Shown in pieces: positions 17,437 to 25,547 of a stretch of DNA of 64,000 nt. Below the pieces are notes generated by a model. The model was not told the origin of the DNA, did not search any database, and saw only the letters and a program-made list of their open reading frames with translations. The DNA lies in assembly GCA_014380615.1 (NCBI GenBank), contig JACMJM010000044.1:124001-188000 (forward strand), in the 5' to 3' direction. The stretch comes from Sphingobacteriaceae bacterium. GTDB taxonomy: Bacteria > Bacteroidota > Bacteroidia > Sphingobacteriales > Sphingobacteriaceae. The position numbers and the translations under genes were made by a program. Positions within the stretch are counted from its first letter, which is position 1. Every line of letters starts with the position of its first letter.

Positions 17437-18208
17437 GATCGCAGATTTTGAACCCGAGTTTGGAATTATTCTGGGCACGGGCTTAGGTGCTTTAGTTAAT
17501 GAAATTGAGATTCAGCATAAGCTGATGTATTCTAATATTCCTAATTTCCCTATATCTACGTTGGAGTTTCATTCCGGAAGGCTGATTTTTGGAATGCTGG
17601 AGGGAAAAAGAGTGGTGGCGATGCAAGGGCGACTTCATTATTATGAAGGATACGATATGCGGCAGATCACTTTCCCGGTTAGGGTAATGAAGATGCTGGG
17701 AATAAGCAAACTATTTGTTTCTAATGCCAGCGGTTCATTAAATCCCGATTTTAAAACCGGCGATCTGATGATTATTGAGGATCATATCAATATGCAGCAT
17801 GATAATCCCTTACGGGGAAGAAACTTCGATGAACTGGGCCCCCGTTTTCCGGATATGAGCGAGCCTTACAACAGAGATTTGATAGAAAAAGGGCTGGAGA
17901 TAGCTTCTAAAAATAACATCAGGTGCCATAAAGGCGTTTACGTTTCTGTGCCGGGGCCAAATCTTGAAACAAAAGCAGAGTACCGGTATTTGCGCATTAT
18001 TGGTGGCGATGCTGTGGGAATGAGCACCGTTCCGGAGGTAATTGTTGCCAATCACATGGGAGTTCCTGTATTTGCCGTTTCGGTTTTAACCGACGAAGGT
18101 TTCCACGATGTGCTTGAGCCTGTTTCTGTTGAAGACATTATTAAAGTAGCCGAAACAGCGGAACCTAAAATGACCGTAGTACTTAAAGAATTGATCGCTT
18201 CTCTGTAA
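17393..18208 (+). CDS. punA: Purine-nucleoside phosphorylase, class I trimeric type
   Basis: 271 residues of the guanosine/inosine-preferring PNP family. Motifs in order: 'GIILGTGLGALV' (phosphate loop), 'EFHSGRLIFG', 'MQGRLHYYEGY', 'NASGSLNPDF', 'YVSVPGPNLETKAEYR' and 'VGMSTVPEVIVANHMG', the last including the purine-binding Met and Glu. It splits purine nucleosides into base and ribose-1-phosphate in salvage. The start codon lies 44 bp inside lpxK, which implies coupled translation. No deoD-type features are seen. Confidence 0.94.
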   Translation: MLKEIYSTTAYIKNKIADFEPEFGIILGTGLGALVNEIEIQHKLMYSNIPNFPISTLEFHSGRLIFGMLEGKRVVAMQGRLHYYEGYDMRQITFPVRVMKMLGISKLFVSNASGSLNPDFKTGDLMIIEDHINMQHDNPLRGRNFDELGPRFPDMSEPYNRDLIEKGLEIASKNNIRCHKGVYVSVPGPNLETKAEYRYLRIIGGDAVGMSTVPEVIVANHMGVPVFAVSVLTDEGFHDVLEPVSVEDIIKVAETAEPKMTVVLKELIASL

Positions 18209-20244
18209 TGACGAATTTTTTCCGCCTTTTTATTTTATTTTTTCTTGTGCTAAACGGCTTCGAACTCTCGGCTCAAATGAGAAGTCCACGCCCAACTCGT
18301 GGCGGAACCAACCGCACACCCGACGCGAATGCGGAACTCGACTCGCTAAGAAAAATTGAAGACGAGGGTAGAGATACCATAATTATTACAGCAAAATTTA
18401 TACGATACACAACCTTAGGGCTGCTGCAAGACAGCACTCAAACCCTTACGCTCGACACCAGCTTTCGCTATTTTCAATATTATAACCCCTTAAATAAACC
18501 CCAACGACCTACCATCAATCTTGGGAACCTTGGCCTGGCCTACCGGGAAATGCTGTATACCCCCTCCCGGATAATTGGCTTCGATGCCGGCTTTCATTCA
18601 CTTGATGTTTATCGATTAACCCAGGATTCGATCAAATACTATCGTGCAAGATCTCCATTTACATCTCTGAGTTATATAAACGGGAGTTTGAAAGAACAGT
18701 TTTTTAAGGCAACTCACTCTCAAAATATAAAGCCCAACTGGAATATCGGAGCAAATTATTTTAGAATCGGTTCTGAAGGGTTTTACAGAAATCAAAAGGC
18801 GGATCACCTGAACGCTTCGGTATTTACCTGGTACGAGTCTCCGAACAAGCGATACAATCTTCTGGCAAACGGACTCTTCAACACTATCCGGGCGGCTGAG
18901 AATGGCTCTATTACGAACGATAATATCTTTAGCGCGGATAAACCTAAAATATCGGGAACCGCAGTAGTAAGACTTGGAAATGTTGACCGCCAATTCGACA
19001 AAAAAGTGTCTCCTCATCAGGAGTTTAAGCAAAAGCAATATTTTTTTAAGCAGTTTTATTATCTGGGGCGTTTAGATAGCCTAAAGAAAGCGAATTCCAA
19101 TATCCTTCCAACTCAAAGAATTTCTCATGCGCTCACCTATACTAATGATGTGTATAAGTTTTTCAAGAATGAAGGCCAGAGTGCTGCATTTCCGGCTTTT
19201 CCCACCCTGTCGGCCGATTCCGCTTTAATTCTCACAGTAGATTCTACACGAGTGCGAAATTTGCGAAATGAATTTATGTATAGTTTCTACCTTCGGGGGC
19301 GTTCGGTAAGTTTTATTAAAAATGAGATGAAGCTCGATGTCGGCATTCAGCACGATTTTTATTCGTATAACCAACTGGATTCTGCTGCCAGGTTCCAAAA
19401 TATTACCTTAAAAGCAAGCACGGGTTACCAGTTTAGCGACAGAGTGTCTATCACCGGTAATCTCCAGCAAATTGCGCAGGGCAAAAACGCTGGCGACTAT
19501 ATGTACTCAGCCGAAACACAGGTGTTATTAAGTAAATCGGTAGGACGAATTGTCTTTGGTGCCTTTTTGCAAAATAAATCTCCCGAGCAAATTTATGAGC
19601 AGGTAGATTATACCTATCATCAGTGGAAAGAGAATTTTGAACGCACAAAAACGAACAGCCTCTCATTCGCATACATTAATTCAAAGTTCGGTTTTACAGG
19701 CCGCGCCGATTACTATCTCATTACTAATCACCTTTATTTTACCAATGCCGGCTTGCCGGATACCTTAGAGATTCGACCAGAGCAGTTCGGGAAAAATATC
19801 AACTTATTAAAAATTACACTGGGTAAAGCAAGCCGTTTCGGAAAGTTTAATCTCGAAAACTTTATAGTATATCAGAAAACGGATTTCACAAGTGTTTTAC
19901 GTACCCCCGAAATTTACACGTATAACAGTTTGTATTTTGGTGCGAGAATTTTCAAATCGATATTTACCAATTTGGGGTTCGATGCCCGCTGGAACAGCCC
20001 CTTTCCGGCACCATCTTATGCAATTAACGTGAGTCAGTTCTATAACTCCGAACCGGCCAGGGAATTTTCGTCTTATCCAATTCTTGATGTTTGGGCGAAG
20101 TTTTCATTGAAACGCGCTAATGTTTTTCTTAGGTATGATTACATTAATCAGGGTTGGCTCTCAAGAGGATATTATACGATAAACCGCTATCCAATGCCGG
20201 ATAAACTATTAAAGTTTGGAGTAACCTGGAATTTTTACGATTAA
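18208..20244 (+). CDS. Putative porin of the Bacteroidota outer-membrane beta-barrel type
   Basis: 678 residues beginning with a signal peptide (to about residue 23, ELSAQ). After a Pro/Arg-rich linker the sequence alternates in beta-strand fashion with many aromatic girdles and ends in 'LKFGVTWNFYD', a typical aromatic barrel end. The opening 'YFQYYNPLNKPQRPTINLGN' and 'GFDAGFHSLDVYRLT' are features I associate with the large Bacteroidota putative-porin family. It overlaps the punA stop by one base (TAATG) and ends 5 bp from the convergent neighbour. Transport substrate is unknown. Confidence 0.85.
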   Translation: MTNFFRLFILFFLVLNGFELSAQMRSPRPTRGGTNRTPDANAELDSLRKIEDEGRDTIIITAKFIRYTTLGLLQDSTQTLTLDTSFRYFQYYNPLNKPQRPTINLGNLGLAYREMLYTPSRIIGFDAGFHSLDVYRLTQDSIKYYRARSPFTSLSYINGSLKEQFFKATHSQNIKPNWNIGANYFRIGSEGFYRNQKADHLNASVFTWYESPNKRYNLLANGLFNTIRAAENGSITNDNIFSADKPKISGTAVVRLGNVDRQFDKKVSPHQEFKQKQYFFKQFYYLGRLDSLKKANSNILPTQRISHALTYTNDVYKFFKNEGQSAAFPAFPTLSADSALILTVDSTRVRNLRNEFMYSFYLRGRSVSFIKNEMKLDVGIQHDFYSYNQLDSAARFQNITLKASTGYQFSDRVSITGNLQQIAQGKNAGDYMYSAETQVLLSKSVGRIVFGAFLQNKSPEQIYEQVDYTYHQWKENFERTKTNSLSFAYINSKFGFTGRADYYLITNHLYFTNAGLPDTLEIRPEQFGKNINLLKITLGKASRFGKFNLENFIVYQKTDFTSVLRTPEIYTYNSLYFGARIFKSIFTNLGFDARWNSPFPAPSYAINVSQFYNSEPAREFSSYPILDVWAKFSLKRANVFLRYDYINQGWLSRGYYTINRYPMPDKLLKFGVTWNFYD

Positions 20245-20249
20245 TTTTT

Positions 20250-21506
20250 TTAGGTTTTTTGCTTTTTCTTTTTCGCGGCCGGGAAAAGAACATTATTCAA
20301 AATCAGCCTGTATCCGGGAGAGTTTGGATGTAAGTTTAAATCGGTTTGCGGATCTCCAACCTGATGCTGGTAATCTTCCGGGTCATGCCCGCCGTAAAAA
20401 GTAAACTGGCCCTTACCTACTTGCCCGTGAATGTATCTCGCCTCATTGGCCGTTTTGGTTTCTCCCATTACAAGGATATCCGGCTTTAAATAGCTTTTTC
20501 TGAAAGCGGTGGTCTGGCCCATAAAGCCTTTTACCACCTTGTCGTGATTTTGGGTAAGCATGGTAGGCACTATATCCCACTTAGCTGAGAAGTTAAACAG
20601 TGTAAAAAAATCCTGGCTTTGATCAGTAATTCTGTTTGGCGGAACATCGATATTAGAAAACTCGTAATTGGTAGGATTTAAGTCGAGATTGAAGTTTTGA
20701 AAAGCGAAGGTATTGGTAAAATTGAGTTTCGATTGTGCGTTAGGATCGGCTCCGTCGCCGTCGAACATGCTTTCGCAAATATCCAGTCCTTCGGCTGCTA
20801 AAGCAATATCGAAGCTATCTGTGCCCGAACACATCGCAAAAAGGAAGCCACCGCCAGCACAGAAGTTTTTGATGCTTTTTGCCACCGCTAGTTTCATTTG
20901 CGAAACCTTGTTATAGCCCAGTTTTTTGGCCATAGCCTCCTGTCTTTTTACGTCTTCAATATACCAGCTATGTGCCCGGTAATGCGCCCAAAATCTACCA
21001 TACTGTCCGGTAAAATCTTCATGATGCATGTGTAGCCAATCGTATTTTGGCAGGTCGCCTTTTAATACTTCTTCATCATAAATTACATCGTATGGAATTT
21101 CGGCATAAGTAAGAACCATTGTTACCGCATCATCCCAGGGGAGTTTGTTTTTAGGTGAGTATACGGCAATCTTTGGTGCTTTTTCAAGCTTAACCATGTC
21201 CATATTAACCGAAGGGTCTGATATTTCATTCAGTATTGATGTGACTTTCGCATCCGCAATAACCTCATAGGATACACCCCTGATCTTACATTCTTTTTCC
21301 AGAGGCTCCGCGTACTTTATTAAGAAACTTCCTCCGCGGTAATTAAGCAGCCAATCGGCCTCCAATCCATTTTTCAATGTCCAGAACGCAATGCCATAAG
21401 CCTTTAAGTGATTTTTCTGGTCCTCATCCATCGGGATAATAATAAATGCGGCTCTTGAACCGAACGATAAAATTAGTAGTAGGAAGAAAGCAGGCCACTT
21501 AATCAT
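20250..21506 (-). CDS. Conserved exported protein, often auto-named asparagine synthetase B; function unknown
   Basis: 418 residues from the ATG at 21506, giving an N-terminal signal or anchor (MIKWPAFFLLLILSFGSRA). The sequence then runs 'IIIPMDEDQKNHLKAYGIAF', 'PKIAVYSPKNKLPWDDAV', 'YDWLHMHHEDFTGQYGRF' and 'GGGFLFAMCSGTDSFD', ending in a Lys-rich tail. From memory, databases often call such proteins asparagine synthetase B. However, there is no N-terminal catalytic Cys2 and no SGGxDS pyrophosphatase loop, so that name is not supported. The CSGTD turn after a Gly-rich stretch resembles a class I amidotransferase-like fold; this is inference. Confidence 0.7.
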   Translation of the reverse strand: MIKWPAFFLLLILSFGSRAAFIIIPMDEDQKNHLKAYGIAFWTLKNGLEADWLLNYRGGSFLIKYAEPLEKECKIRGVSYEVIADAKVTSILNEISDPSVNMDMVKLEKAPKIAVYSPKNKLPWDDAVTMVLTYAEIPYDVIYDEEVLKGDLPKYDWLHMHHEDFTGQYGRFWAHYRAHSWYIEDVKRQEAMAKKLGYNKVSQMKLAVAKSIKNFCAGGGFLFAMCSGTDSFDIALAAEGLDICESMFDGDGADPNAQSKLNFTNTFAFQNFNLDLNPTNYEFSNIDVPPNRITDQSQDFFTLFNFSAKWDIVPTMLTQNHDKVVKGFMGQTTAFRKSYLKPDILVMGETKTANEARYIHGQVGKGQFTFYGGHDPEDYQHQVGDPQTDLNLHPNSPGYRLILNNVLFPAAKKKKQKT

Positions 21507-21572
21507 GTATGCAATAACGTAAATTCTTAGCTTAAAGGTATAAGATACAAACCGAATAACCGATTTTAAAAA

Positions 21573-21607
21573 TTGATTACCCAATGTAACTTAAATAATT
21601 ACCTTTG
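21573..21607 (+). promoter_or_regulatory. Bacteroidota-type promoter of the cyclophilin gene
   Basis: The -7 box TACCTTTG (21600-21607) fits TAnnTTTG. A TTG at 21573-21575 sits 24 bases upstream, close to the usual 19-23 spacing of the -33 element. The cyclophilin ATG lies 24 bases after the -7 box. Prediction by pattern only. Confidence 0.5.
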
Positions 21608-21631
21608 CCCACTCGTTAAAATTTGAAACTT

Positions 21632-22069
21632 ATGAGTAAAGCAATAATTAAAACAGAAAAAGGCGACATGACCGTACAGTTTTACGATCAGGACGCGCCC
21701 AACACAGTGGCTAATTTTTTGGGATTAGCTAAAGAAGGATTTTATAACGGGGTGACTTTTCACCGTGTTATTCCTGATTTTGTAATTCAGGGCGGCGATC
21801 CTACCGGCACAGGAGCTGGTGGTTCGGGTACTCGAATTAAATGCGAATTAACTGGTGAGAATCAGTATCACGACAGGGGTGTATTATCTATGGCTCATGC
21901 AGGACGCGATACAGGAAGTTCACAGTTCTTTATCTGCCACAGCCGTAATAACACTGCTCATTTAGATCGTAATCATACTTGCTTTGGTAAAGTGATCGAA
22001 AATGTTGAGGTTGTAGATGCTATTAGCGCAGGCGATAAGATCTTATCAATAGACGTTATCGAAGAATAA
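21632..22069 (+). CDS. Cyclophilin-type peptidyl-prolyl cis-trans isomerase
   Basis: 145 residues without signal peptide, so cytosolic. The short bacterial cyclophilin pattern is complete: '[20 protein letters not shown]' with the catalytic Arg in FHRV, 'GTGAGGSG', '[19 protein letters not shown]' and '[19 protein letters not shown]'. It speeds proline isomerisation during folding. The ATG at 21632 was chosen because [11 protein letters not shown] matches the family start; an ATG three codons earlier is also in frame. A repeat element follows the gene. Confidence 0.95.
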   Translation: MSKAIIKTEKGDMTVQFYDQDAPNTVANFLGLAKEGFYNGVTFHRVIPDFVIQGGDPTGTGAGGSGTRIKCELTGENQYHDRGVLSMAHAGRDTGSSQFFICHSRNNTAHLDRNHTCFGKVIENVEVVDAISAGDKILSIDVIEE

Positions 22070-22076
22070 AATACAG

Positions 22077-22209
22077 GAGACTGTTTCAAAAGTTGCTGTG
22101 GTCATCTTGAGCCTGTCGAAAGATAGTTGCTACGAAGGCAAAAAGTCCGCCTTTGGCAGATCAGCTTGACGCTAGGAATTTAAATGGTGCCGACCTTTGA
22201 AACAGCCTC
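22077..22209. repeat. 133-bp MITE-like element with 15-bp terminal inverted repeats
   Basis: The ends GAGACTGTTTCAAAAG and CTTTGAAACAGCCTC form an imperfect terminal inverted repeat. Inside lies TTGAGCCTGTCGAA (22107-22120), a core that returns with one change at 34015-34028. Nothing coding was seen. From memory, TGAGCCTGTCGAA-type cores are widespread between genes of Bacteroidota. The element fills the gap between cyclophilin and DUF5606 and ends 21 bp before the DUF5606 start. Confidence 0.75.
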
Positions 22210-22230
22210 TTAATATCAAATTTCAAACAC

Positions 22231-22734
22231 ATGAATTTAAAAGGTTTAGTAGCAGTTTCGGGCAAGCCGGGTTTGTATAAAATTATCGGCCAGAATAAAT
22301 CAGGTTTTGTTCTCGAAAGTTTAGATGAGCAAAAAGTAAAGCTGATAGTTAATTTAACTACAGCAAAATTGGCTTCCCTTGAAGATATTACCATTTTCGG
22401 TGATAGCGATGATATTAAACTGATTGATGTTTTCGAACGCATGAAGGGAACATCATCTATTCCCGATCCAAAGGCGGATGGTGCCACATTGCGGAACTAT
22501 TTCAGAGAAGTGGCGCCAGATCATGATGAAGACAGGGTTTATGCTTCGGATATGAAGAAGATCATAACCTGGTTTAACATTATAAAAGAGTTACCTCTTT
22601 TTGTTGAGACATCCGAAACGGCTGTACTTGCTGAAGAGTCTCCGGCTGAACCTGCTCCCCAAGAATCAGCACCTGTTGCTGAAGAGCCTAAGCCAGCTAA
22701 GAAAGCCGCGAAAAAACCTAAGAAGGCTGAATAA
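22231..22734 (+). CDS. DUF5606 family protein with Lys/Ala/Pro-rich tail
   Basis: 167 residues. The N-terminal half ('GLVAVSGKPGLYKIIGQNKS', 'GFVLESLDEQKVKLIV', 'TIFGDSDDIKLIDVF') matches the small conserved Bacteroidota family DUF5606; the middle part continues with 'ATLRNYFREVAPDHDEDRVY'. The last 40 residues are an acidic Glu/Pro/Ala linker followed by a basic tail 'KPAKKAAKKPKKAE', of the kind seen in nucleic-acid-binding proteins. Function is unknown. The stop codon lies inside a terminator hairpin shared with the minus-strand microprotein gene. Confidence 0.85.
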   Translation: MNLKGLVAVSGKPGLYKIIGQNKSGFVLESLDEQKVKLIVNLTTAKLASLEDITIFGDSDDIKLIDVFERMKGTSSIPDPKADGATLRNYFREVAPDHDEDRVYASDMKKIITWFNIIKELPLFVETSETAVLAEESPAEPAPQESAPVAEEPKPAKKAAKKPKKAE

Positions 22735-22745
22735 GCCTTCTTAGG
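22717..22745. terminator. Bidirectional terminator overlapping the DUF5606 stop codon
   Basis: A perfect 12-bp stem (22717-22728 with 22734-22745, core CCTAAGAAGGCT) encloses a 5-nt loop. On the minus strand it is followed by six U residues, which makes a textbook terminator for the microprotein-rlmH unit. On the plus strand the tail is TAAAATAATA, weaker. The stem encodes the last residues of DUF5606 on one strand and the last codons of the microprotein on the other. Confidence 0.88.
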
Positions 22746-22860
22746 TAAAATAATAGATCGCTGCACAAATTGCTAACGCTATTAACAGCATTAGCCAAAA
22801 GCGTTTCTGCTCAGTGTCTGGATTTATGCCTTTGTATCTGTAGTTTCTTGGTTTTAGCAT
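22741..22860 (-). CDS. 39-residue membrane microprotein downstream of rlmH
   Basis: A short frame from ATG to TAA encodes a basic N-terminus (MLKPRNYRYKGINPDTEQKR) and one hydrophobic helix (residues about 21-37, starting FWLMLLIALA). It begins 9 bp after the rlmH stop on the same strand and ends inside a strong minus-strand terminator, which supports a real transcript. The topology is a single-pass membrane protein with a cytosolic N-terminus by the positive-inside rule. I do not recognise a family. Conservation was not tested. Confidence 0.6.
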   Translation of the reverse strand: MLKPRNYRYKGINPDTEQKRFWLMLLIALAICAAIYYFT

Positions 22861-22869
22861 AATACATAT

Positions 22870-23343
22870 TTAGTTATGATGATACGGTTCGCCCTTTAAG
22901 ATACTAAAAGCTCTGTAAAGTTGTTCAACAAAAAACAGGCGGACCATTTGATGTGAGAACGTCATTTTGGATAGCGAAAGTTTATCGTTTGCCTGCGTTT
23001 GTAGATTATTTTCAAATCCATACGGGCCCCCAACTATAAATACCAGGTTTTGCACACTCGATAGCATTTTCTTGCTGATAAAGCCCGAAAATTGTACAGA
23101 TGAAAACTCCAGGCCCTTTTCATCTAACAATACAATGTAGTCGGTATTGTTTACGTTCTTTAAAATCAATTCCGCTTCTTTCGATTTCTGCTGGTCTTCC
23201 GTAAGGTTTTTAGTGTTCTTCAGTTCCGGGATTTCGATTATTTCAAACTTTATATAGTGTTTAAGGCGCTTAACGTATTTTTCAATGCCCTCTTTCAAGT
23301 AACTGTCTTCTGTTTTTCCTATTACCAAAAAAGTTATCTTCAT
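22870..23343 (-). CDS. rlmH: 23S rRNA (pseudouridine-1915-N3)-methyltransferase RlmH
   Basis: 157 residues of the SPOUT methyltransferase RlmH, which methylates pseudouridine 1915 in helix 69 of 23S rRNA on the assembled ribosome. Landmarks are 'YLKEGIEKYVKRLKHY', 'VLLDEKGLEFSSVQFS', the SAM knot 'FIVGGPYGF', and 'SHQMVRLFFVEQLYRAFSI' with the family's 'GEPYHH' end. A -7 box TACATTTG lies 18 bases before the start. It is followed by the microprotein gene in the same unit. Confidence 0.96.
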   Translation of the reverse strand: MKITFLVIGKTEDSYLKEGIEKYVKRLKHYIKFEIIEIPELKNTKNLTEDQQKSKEAELILKNVNNTDYIVLLDEKGLEFSSVQFSGFISKKMLSSVQNLVFIVGGPYGFENNLQTQANDKLSLSKMTFSHQMVRLFFVEQLYRAFSILKGEPYHHN

Positions 23344-23360
23344 ACTTAATTAATAGCCAA

Positions 23361-23368
23361 CAAATGTA
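23361..23368 (-). promoter_or_regulatory. Candidate -7 promoter box of rlmH
   Basis: On the minus strand this reads TACATTTG, matching TAnnTTTG, 17 bases before the rlmH ATG. No TTG at the right -33 distance was found, so support is partial. Confidence 0.35.
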
Positions 23369-23461
23369 ATTTTATATTTGATTTTTTAGTTTTTCGACTT
23401 TAAAATCTTGCGTGAAAACTATTTAGTACTAATTGAGCGTATATAGTAGAAATGATTTATC

Positions 23462-23929
23462 ATGATTAAGAAAACCCTGCATATTTTAGTATGCCTGTTA
23501 TGTGTAGCACTTTATTCTTGCGCGCAGGATAAAAAGAAGGCCAATAACCACACCGAAAAGAATATGGAATACAATAAACTAACACCCGAAGAAGAACGAG
23601 TAATAGTACACAAGGGTACCGAGTCGCCTTATACAGGTAAACTGTTAAGTAATAAAGAGAAGGGAACATACACCTGCAAGCGTTGTGACAATCCGCTCTA
23701 TCTGTCAGACACTAAGTTTGATTCGCAATGCGGATGGCCCAGCTTTGACGATGAAATAAAAGGTGCGGTGAAAAGAATTCCCGATCCGGACGGGATGCGT
23801 ACAGAAATTGTATGCGCAAAATGCGGCGGGCATTTAGGCCATGTGTTTTTGGGCGAAGGTTTTACTTCTAAAAACACCCGCCATTGCGTTAATTCCGTTT
23901 CGATGAATTTTATTCCCGCCAAAAAGTAA
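23462..23929 (+). CDS. msrB: Peptide-methionine (R)-S-oxide reductase MsrB, lipoprotein form
   Basis: Repairs oxidised methionine (R-sulfoxide) in proteins. The 155-residue protein starts with a lipoprotein signal with Cys20 in 'ALYSCAQ', so it is probably anchored in the envelope. The SelR domain is complete: zinc Cys pairs at 72/75 and 118/121, 'SQCGWPSFD' with Cys90, 'GGHLGHVFLGEGF', and the catalytic Cys142 in 'RHCVNSVSMNF'. There is no fused MsrA domain. It is followed by an RlpA-like lipoprotein gene 94 bp later. Confidence 0.94.
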   Translation: MIKKTLHILVCLLCVALYSCAQDKKKANNHTEKNMEYNKLTPEEERVIVHKGTESPYTGKLLSNKEKGTYTCKRCDNPLYLSDTKFDSQCGWPSFDDEIKGAVKRIPDPDGMRTEIVCAKCGGHLGHVFLGEGFTSKNTRHCVNSVSMNFIPAKK

Positions 23930-24023
23930 GATTCAGCTCGCTTTGATAAAAGTTTTGAACCGATATTCCTGAAAGTGGATAACTTTTGGGAATTGGTGTT
24001 TTTAAGATTTTTACTTTTATTGA

Positions 24024-24383
24024 ATGAGGAACCGGGTGCTTGTAGTTTTAATACCAGCCTTGATAGGAATAGCCGCCTGCTCTGACAGGGTAACTCAAAA
24101 GGGTAAAGCATCTTATTACGCTAAAAAGTTTAACGGCAAAAAAACCGCGAGCGGCGAAAAGTTTCGCAGTTCGAAGCGGACAGCGGCTCATAAAACCCTG
24201 CCTTTCGGTACTAAAGTAAAGGTAACCAATCTCGAAAACGGCAAATCCGTTAAAGTGAAGATCAATGATCGGGGCCCGTTTGTTGCCGGGAGAATAATCG
24301 ACCTTTCAAAAAAGGCCGCCCGAAAGATCGGAATGTTGGACGATGGGGTGGCGCCGGTAGAAATTAAGTACAAAAAGAAGTAG
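24024..24383 (+). CDS. RlpA-like double-psi beta-barrel lipoprotein
   Basis: 119 residues. A lipoprotein signal with Cys19 in 'IGIAACS' precedes one double-psi beta-barrel: '[19 protein letters not shown]', '[16 protein letters not shown]', and '[18 protein letters not shown]' with the conserved Asp of the RlpA/expansin fold. RlpA proteins bind or cleave denuded septal peptidoglycan. There is no SPOR domain, so this is the minimal form. It ends one base before the convergent pssA. Confidence 0.9.
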   Translation: MRNRVLVVLIPALIGIAACSDRVTQKGKASYYAKKFNGKKTASGEKFRSSKRTAAHKTLPFGTKVKVTNLENGKSVKVKINDRGPFVAGRIIDLSKKAARKIGMLDDGVAPVEIKYKKK

Positions 24384-24384
24384 C

Positions 24385-24915
24385 TTAAATTTTCCTGATT
24401 TTAACTGTAGATACCATCAGCCCCGCGTGAATAAAAAACAGGGTAATCCAATAAAGAAGCGAGATTCCGAAAAACTGAAAAATAAAGAAACTCAGCACTA
24501 TGGGTATACTAAACGGAACAGGCATGCCTTCAAAATACTTCCCGCCGTTTAGGGTCCCGGTTACGTTAAATCGTGCGAGTCTTAATAGTCCCGCCAGAAC
24601 ATAGCAAGAGCATAGAAGTATACGTATGGCAATGTCAATGCTTTCTATGGTATAAACAAATATCATTGGTGCGATAATAAACGATCCCTGATCGCATAGC
24701 GAGTCAAGCTGCTTGCCGAACTCTGAGCTGATGTTTAATCTGCGGGCAACACGGCCGTCAAAAAAGTCGGCGACTCCGGCCAGGGTTATGAGCAATGCCG
24801 CCCATTCGTGTTGCTTGTTAACGCTGCAGACAATTGATAGTAATCCAAGGACTCCGTTTGCCAGAGAAATGAGATCCGGAATCCGAACAAACTTTGAAAT
24901 GGAATTGTTGCTCAT
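24385..24915 (-). CDS. pssA: CDP-diacylglycerol-serine O-phosphatidyltransferase
   Basis: 176 residues with several membrane helices. The CDP-alcohol phosphotransferase motif DGx2ARx8Gx3Dx3D is complete (Asp53, Gly54, Ala57, Arg58, Gly67, Asp71, Asp75). The size, the start 'FVRIPDLISLANGVLGLLS' and 'LARFNVTG' favour phosphatidylserine synthase, the first step of phosphatidylethanolamine synthesis, over phosphatidylglycerophosphate synthase. The gene is shorter than many PssA proteins (about 230), but Bacteroidota forms are often compact. Head-to-tail with the preceding minus-strand unit but separated from it by a terminator. Confidence 0.85.
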   Translation of the reverse strand: MSNNSISKFVRIPDLISLANGVLGLLSIVCSVNKQHEWAALLITLAGVADFFDGRVARRLNISSEFGKQLDSLCDQGSFIIAPMIFVYTIESIDIAIRILLCSCYVLAGLLRLARFNVTGTLNGGKYFEGMPVPFSIPIVLSFFIFQFFGISLLYWITLFFIHAGLMVSTVKIRKI

Positions 24916-24948
24916 ATCAGTGGTTAAAGATCGAAAAGATTAGTGTAT

Positions 24949-24982
24949 AAAAAAACCCGCCAATGTTAGCTATTGGCAGGTT
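24949..24982 (-). terminator. Intrinsic terminator of the 25.0-26.8 kb minus-strand unit
   Basis: Arms 24954-24964 and 24972-24982 pair over 11 bp with one G-U pair on the minus strand, followed by a run of U from the poly-A at 24949-24955. It separates the upstream two-gene unit from pssA. Confidence 0.85.
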
Positions 24983-25000
24983 CAGGTTTATAAATACTTC

Positions 25001-25531
25001 TTATTTTACCTCAACCGTAGATGTGATGGCAACGGATGCGTTTGCTTCATATCCAGCGGGAACTAAGGCGTCTTTCCCTTTCATTGTAAGGAAAAGTATG
25101 CAAACTAAAACACCCAGTACAATTGACAGTGTTTCTTTGCTTTCGCCTTCCTGAAACACATTGCCCATTCCCAATGGAATATCCTGACCGTCCACGGCTT
25201 TAACTGATTTTAATTGAACTTCTATCAGCCCTTCTTTACCCAGGCCTTTAGCTTTTTGGGCTCTCAAGACCTGCCCTTTTGCGGGTGCGCCAGCAGCTAT
25301 AACTACTTTGTCGCCTACTTTTACATCATATTTTACTTTGAAATCAATAATTTGCCCGGGTGTTATACCTGATGAAGAGATAGTTGATGCGGTTTCTAAT
25401 GCAACAGATGTTCCCGCAATTACTGTTACGCCATCGGCTCGCATATTAAAAGACATGCAAAGAACGGAGATGATTAGAAGTAAGGCTACATGCTTTACAT
25501 AAAATGTTTGCTTTAGAATTGATGTTAACAT
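25001..25531 (-). CDS. Conserved exported or membrane protein, function unknown
   Basis: 176 residues. It has an N-terminal signal or anchor (about residues 13-32) and a beta-rich core with 'SSGITPGQIIDFKVKYDVKV', 'GDKVVIAAGAPAKGQVL', and 'GLGKEGLIEVQLKSVKAVDG', a pattern I recall in Bacteroidota proteins of unknown role. A second hydrophobic helix follows (about 132-148, 'LSIVLGVLVCILFL'), then 'KGKDALVPAGYEANASV'. It lies 16 bp downstream of the YidD-TPR gene and so probably shares its transcript. No function can be assigned. Confidence 0.65.
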   Translation of the reverse strand: MLTSILKQTFYVKHVALLLIISVLCMSFNMRADGVTVIAGTSVALETASTISSSGITPGQIIDFKVKYDVKVGDKVVIAAGAPAKGQVLRAQKAKGLGKEGLIEVQLKSVKAVDGQDIPLGMGNVFQEGESKETLSIVLGVLVCILFLTMKGKDALVPAGYEANASVAITSTVEVK

Positions 25532-25547
25532 AAATTGTGGTTTAGGA

